DNA of 64,000 nucleotides, from NCBI GenBank assembly GCA_964019425.1, contig OZ025789.1, positions 496,001 to 560,000 on the forward strand, read 5' to 3'. The notes under the pieces were generated by a model. That model was given only the letters and a program-made list of their open reading frames with translations. It had not been told where the DNA came from and did no database searches. The DNA comes from Flectonema sp. DT1601. Its lineage: Eukaryota; Euglenozoa; Diplonemea; Diplonemida; Diplonemidae. Position 1 is the stretch's first letter, and each line of letters begins with the position of its first letter. Both the position numbers and the translations under genes were made by a program. Of this stretch, positions 60,052 through 64,000 are shown in pieces.

Positions 60052-61773
60052 ATGGCAATTCGCCGTTCTGCAGTCCGTCTATGCTCACCAGCGTATGACT
60101 ACGTTATTGTAGGAGCTGGGAGTGCCGGATGTGTAATGGCAGAAGAGCTTTCTCGGGATGAGAATGTAAAGGTTTGCCTACTCGAGGCAGGACCGACTGA
60201 TACTTCGGAGTTCATTAGAATGCCTCTGGGTGTTGGAGTTATATTACCTACATGGGGAGAACAGGGAAAATTTCACTTGACTCAGGAGAAGTTGAACTGG
60301 GGATTCGAATCTGTAGACGAGAGGAAAAAGATTTATCAACCAAGAGGACGTTGCTTAGGGGGATCGTCATCAATAAATGCGATGCTTTACGTTAGAGGAA
60401 ACAAGAAAGATTATGATACCTGGGAAGCACTTGGCAATAGAGGTTGGGGTTGGAACGAGTGCCTTGACGTCTTCAAGTCACAGGAAAAGTTCAACGGCGA
60501 AAGTGACGTGGTCTCTGGTTCTCCTGAGTTTCACGGTGATTCGGGAAACCTCAATGTTTCTGGGAGAAATGAAACTGACAGATATGCTAAACTGAATTCT
60601 ATATTCATTGATGCCGCTCAAGAAGCAGGTCATTCACTTGTTAAAGATTACAACACTGGAGATAATACTGGTGTCTGTTGGTATCAAAAGTCTTCTCATG
60701 AAGGTGAAAGATGGAGTTCATCAAAAGCATTTCTCACGCCTTCACAAAACCGTAAAAACTTAACCGTCATGACTGGCTGTCAAACTACAAAACTACTTCG
60801 TGAAGGAACCACTTTTAATGGTGTGGAGTACGTTAAGGTCTCAAGCAAGGGAAAGCTGCAGTCGGGTTCAACAGAAAAGATATCTGCTGGAAAAGTAATT
60901 GTTTGTGGTGGAGCTATTCAATCACCTCAGATATTAATGTTATCAGGAATTGGACCGAGAGAACAGTTGGAGAATTTGGGCATCGATGTCGCTGTTCACA
61001 ATCCAAATGTTGGTGAGAATCTTATCGATCACGCAGACATTGGAGTGTCAGACTTAATGAAACCAAACACTGGAGTCGATGACAACACTGGTCTGCTATC
61101 ACGACTACCTGCTAATATTCTTGACTACTACAAGTACTACAGAAATGGTGATGCCACTTCAAGAATGAAATCAAAATGGTCTGGTTTCCCTGTCGATGTC
61201 GGTGGTTTTGCCAGAACATCACCAGACTTGGATGTTCCTGACTTGCAATTTCACTTCTTGCCTTTAAAGGCATTAGACCATGGAAGGCAACCTGTCAAGG
61301 ATATTGGTTATCAGTTGAAAACTTGTTTGTTGTATCCGAACTCGAGAGGATCACTCAAATTGACTTCAAAAGATCCAATGGCCTACCCGAAGTTTAACAT
61401 GAACTTTATGAAAGATGAACAAGACGTTGAGGTACTTGGAAAAGGTTTACAAATGGCTTCTGATATTTTATCATCACCAGCTTTTGATGCTATTCGTTTA
61501 AAGCGTGACTACCCATCACATGAAACTCTCGCTAATAAAGATCAACTAAGAGAGTACCTGAAAGACACATCTGACACCATCTACCACCCTGCTGGTACTT
61601 GCAAAATGGGCAACGATGATACTGCAGTTGTTAATGATCGTTGTGAAGTCCACGGTACCAAAAACCTATTCGTCGTTGATGCTTCAATTTACCCATCCAT
61701 GGTAGGAGGTAACACCAATGCTCCTACAATGATGTTGGCAGGGAGAGCAGCAAAATTTTTAAAGTCGGCTTAG
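60052..61773 (+). CDS. GMC-family FAD oxidoreductase (choline/alcohol dehydrogenase-like)
   Basis: 573 aa, single exon. The FAD dinucleotide fold is at residues 16-50: YDYVIVGAGSAGCVMAEELS ... VCLLEAGP. GMC signature 1 is GRCLGGSSSINAMLYVRGN, and signature 2 is GAIQSPQILMLSGIGP. The catalytic His lies in IYHPAGTCKMG near residue 510, and the C-terminal Asn in GNTNAPTMMLAGRAAKFL. Length and motifs fit bacterial-type choline or alcohol dehydrogenases. The N-terminus MAIRRSAVRLCSPA could be a mitochondrial presequence, where choline dehydrogenase acts. The substrate is uncertain. The gene may be of bacterial origin, but sequence alone does not show it. Confidence 0.93.
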   Translation: MAIRRSAVRLCSPAYDYVIVGAGSAGCVMAEELSRDENVKVCLLEAGPTDTSEFIRMPLGVGVILPTWGEQGKFHLTQEKLNWGFESVDERKKIYQPRGRCLGGSSSINAMLYVRGNKKDYDTWEALGNRGWGWNECLDVFKSQEKFNGESDVVSGSPEFHGDSGNLNVSGRNETDRYAKLNSIFIDAAQEAGHSLVKDYNTGDNTGVCWYQKSSHEGERWSSSKAFLTPSQNRKNLTVMTGCQTTKLLREGTTFNGVEYVKVSSKGKLQSGSTEKISAGKVIVCGGAIQSPQILMLSGIGPREQLENLGIDVAVHNPNVGENLIDHADIGVSDLMKPNTGVDDNTGLLSRLPANILDYYKYYRNGDATSRMKSKWSGFPVDVGGFARTSPDLDVPDLQFHFLPLKALDHGRQPVKDIGYQLKTCLLYPNSRGSLKLTSKDPMAYPKFNMNFMKDEQDVEVLGKGLQMASDILSSPAFDAIRLKRDYPSHETLANKDQLREYLKDTSDTIYHPAGTCKMGNDDTAVVNDRCEVHGTKNLFVVDASIYPSMVGGNTNAPTMMLAGRAAKFLKSA

Positions 61774-63537
61774 TTATCGTACAAAAAGTAGTTAGAAATC
61801 GGTCGTCTTTCTTTTTTTGTATTGTTATGTGGTAGCGAGTGAACTTTTATAACGACTTTTTTTTAAAAAAAAAAAAAAAGAACGGAAAAAAAAAAAAAAA
61901 AGTACTTAATAATGGTAATAGTAAATAAATATTGTTATGTACAAGCGCGTGAATTTAAAAAAAAATATAAAAAAAAATAAGGAATTTGGTTATGGTTTCG
62001 CTTGTTTACTTGTTACGACAACTGTTTTCCCCCAATAGTTTCTGTACAGATAGTATGATCGAGAACCCTATGAACCCTTTTTTTTTTTTTTTTTTTTTTT
62101 TGGTGAAAGAAAAAAATAAAAAAGAAATAATTTTTTTTGTCACCTTTTTTATTATTGTTTCTGAGACGATGCGAAATATACGTGTTGCTTTTAGTCAAAA
62201 AAAGTGAGACTTTCTTTGCTTGAGACTGACACCCCCCCCTCGTTCTCCACTTCTTTATTTCAATTACAATTCTTTTTGTTGAATTTCAACTATGTGTACA
62301 ACTTTCTAGAATAAGAATAGCAAAATGCTATTCCGACCTTCATTGCAGCCATTACACTCCCTTTTACCAATTCACAAGTTTAATTTACTGTCAACTACCG
62401 AAGGTTAGTTGCTTATAAATTTTCGGGCAATTCCACGCAAATTGTATTCGGAACCTTTTTGCGTTGAGATCCGTCATGTCACAAACTGTTATGTAGAATT
62501 TATAATTTTTTTTCCCTGATTTCCTTTCCTCCTTTTTACTGTAAAATCGTAAATAACACGAATTCAAAAAAAAAAAAAAAAAAAAAAAAAAAGTATAAAC
62601 CATATTTTTTTTAAATATCGAACGACATTTCTACCTTAGCAAGATTACCGCGAACCCTAATGATAAAAGAGGAAATAATATCTGGAGATGATCTCTGGCG
62701 TGTTTTGTGTGTTTTGTTTCTTCTTTTTTTTCCCCTTCCGAGAGTATTACAGGCCAAGGGAGTACGCGAAACACGCAGAAGCCTTTCTACTGAAAGAGGA
62801 TCGTTTTTCTGTTCAGCCAAGGCTTTAAAGTTTTACTTTCTCTGGCGTCAAAAACTTCAGTCCGTCATCGGGGTCAACCCCGATCAAAATAAATTATCAA
62901 AACAGCAATTTGTTGCCACCAAAAGGTACAAACCAGCGTGATTGTTGTGAAGTTGGAGTGATTGTCTCTTCTCTCTAACATTCCTTTCCAAAAAAAAAAA
63001 AAAAAAATTGCGTACGCTCACGTTACGTTATTTTTTTTTCCATTTTTATTTTTCCCGTTTTTTTTAAAAAAAGTAGAGTCTTGTTATATTTTGGAGCGCA
63101 ACGTTTTCGAACTACCCACAATATACCCGTCAGGAGGCAACTTGTACTTGGCTTACAATTTTAAAGACTACCGGTTTTCTCAGATAGAATTCCAGCAGAC
63201 AAAGAAAAGTAAAAGAACTGTACTAGCATGTGGTTTCTTCCCGGCATCTTCGCTTCGGCGAAAAAAAAAAAAAAAAGAAACATCTGTGTTCTCTTCCGGC
63301 ATTAAAAAAAAAAAAAGAAAATATAATAATGTGGTGATAACTATCTATCGCACGGCTTCTCTATAAAACAAATAACCGCATTTTTCTGAATTGGTGTACG
63401 ATTTCATACTCATATTCTTTTCTCTGCATGCAATCTCGATGGCAAACGTCAACTGTTTCCTGTGAGATGGATCACAAAATTTCCTTTGTAAATAGCAATT
63501 AATTACAACTCATGTCTGAACAGAATTATTAAAGAAA
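61774..63537. other. Intergenic region, 1.76 kb
   Basis: No gene is supported with confidence. It has many A and T runs. An open frame at 62660-62941 and one at 62962-63366 are partly non-repetitive but have no recognisable domain. A GC-rich hairpin lies at 62867-62884. A candidate acceptor (tctgaacag) ends at 63523. Confidence 0.6.
62867..62884. other. GC-rich perfect hairpin
   Basis: atcgggg-tcaa-ccccgat: a 7-bp perfect stem with a 4-nt loop, conspicuous in this AT-rich DNA. Function is unknown. Confidence 0.5.
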
Positions 63538-64000
63538 ATGTCATCACTCGCTGAGAGATATGCGAAGTGGGATCAGTTTGAAGAACTGGATGATGATAAT
63601 AATAAAATTCACGACCTGAATGCAATTACAGGACCACCCGAAGAAGTTGCAGCAATTCGAAAAAATTGGGGATTGACTAGTGAAACAAAAACAGTAAGAA
63701 ACACTACTAAGGCAACACCACAACCTGAAGTTGTAAACAAACCCTTACAGCTGGAGGACAATGAAGCACCGGCAGAGGTAATTGAAGGAGGAACAAAGAA
63801 ACAGCCAAACACATACTTCGACAGATGGAACAACTACGACGCTGAAGCTGAATGCCTGTCCCTTGACAATGATGGTAAAGCAGAACCTGATGAAGCACCT
63901 CAACTATTGAAAGCTTCAAACGGTAGAATTGACGTCGAAGCCGTCAATTACAAACAAGATCGAGACGAATGGGAGATCGATCAAGATTTCGAAAAAGCAT
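63538..64000 (+). CDS. Protein start, truncated by the window edge
   Basis: 154 codons are visible with no stop before the edge. The first ATG follows the candidate acceptor at 63523. The N-terminus MSSLAERYAKWDQFEELDDD recalls the short YxxWDKF-type segments found before TPR domains of RPAP3/SPAG1-like assembly factors. NTYFDRWNNYDAEAE at about 88 repeats a similar Y/W/D/E pattern. The rest is acidic and likely disordered. The family cannot be fixed without the missing C-terminal part. Confidence 0.7.
   Translation, partial: MSSLAERYAKWDQFEELDDDNNKIHDLNAITGPPEEVAAIRKNWGLTSETKTVRNTTKATPQPEVVNKPLQLEDNEAPAEVIEGGTKKQPNTYFDRWNNYDAEAECLSLDNDGKAEPDEAPQLLKASNGRIDVEAVNYKQDRDEWEIDQDFEKA

Noticed and set aside
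62037-62047. agtttctgtac, matching the 3' part of known euglenozoan spliced leaders
   Set aside because: Only 11 bases match, the following bases (agatagtatg) are not the SL end, and no Sm site or snRNA-like structure was seen. A match this short can occur by chance.
62660-63366. Possible genes of 93 and 134 codons
   Set aside because: They contain homopolymer-derived Lys/Phe runs, no recognised domain and no good acceptor. Parts look non-repetitive, so a weak possibility remains.
1-64000. Old virus copies, LTR elements or other large mobile elements
   Set aside because: No reverse transcriptase, integrase, capsid or transposase pattern was recognised in any frame, and no long terminal or inverted repeats bound a coding block.

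Overview
This is a window of nuclear DNA from a microbial eukaryote. It is AT-rich and densely packed, and its intergenic DNA is full of long A and T homopolymers. I support 27 protein genes (26 complete, one cut by the right edge), all on the + strand. An AG acceptor preceded by a short pyrimidine stretch can be found a short way upstream of almost every start codon. Long unidirectional gene runs with such acceptors are typical of polycistronic transcription plus spliced-leader trans-splicing, best known in Euglenozoa and also in dinoflagellates. A BspA-like LRR family and a cold-shock/RGG protein also fit a euglenozoan. GT-AG introns, a TKL kinase and a GT96 glycosyltransferase argue against a classical trypanosomatid. 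My working guess is a free-living or early-branching euglenozoan; this is inference, since no rRNA or SL RNA gene is present.

Layout. 1-9 kb: a GT8-like/GT31 double glycosyltransferase, a ubiquitin-like/LRR protein, a patchwork of duplicated fragments, and a membrane-anchored pectinacetylesterase/Notum-like hydrolase. 9-27 kb: a signalling-rich stretch with a TKL kinase, GT4 glycosyltransferase, multi-TM adenylate cyclase, SAM protein, two small secretory/membrane proteins, a GT96-ShK glycosyltransferase, a TPR membrane protein and a 1312-aa PP2C-TM-cyclase-kinase fusion. 27-46 kb: a coiled-coil protein, a mitochondrial TPR protein, a P-loop protein, Vps45, a STE-type kinase with a C-terminal TM, a four-CSD/RGG RNA-binding protein and a Gln-rich PDZ protein. 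46-64 kb: membrane proteins, an FkbM-like methyltransferase, a mitochondrial helical-repeat protein, a 293-bp satellite, a CesT-like/U-box protein, an aldo-keto reductase, a GMC oxidoreductase and the start of another gene.

Fourteen introns can be placed by reading-frame continuity. Most are 65-95 nt, with donor GTATGT and an A/C-rich acceptor (AACAACAG). That acceptor differs from the pyrimidine-rich one in front of genes. One 66-nt exon is hidden inside what looks like a single intron of the Gln-rich gene.

The most unusual items are the PP2C-cyclase-kinase fusion, which has an intact kinase but lacks key metal ligands in both the phosphatase and cyclase parts; the GT8-GT31 fusion; the CesT-like/U-box fusion; a strictly 10-bp-periodic GTGA array with inverted arms inside a 605-nt intron; two dispersed non-coding repeat families; the 293-bp satellite; and an AUG-UAA minimal uORF that abuts a start codon. 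The genes have no evident common pathway, as expected for a polycistronic cluster. Secretory-pathway glycosylation and membrane/cyclic-nucleotide/kinase signalling are over-represented.
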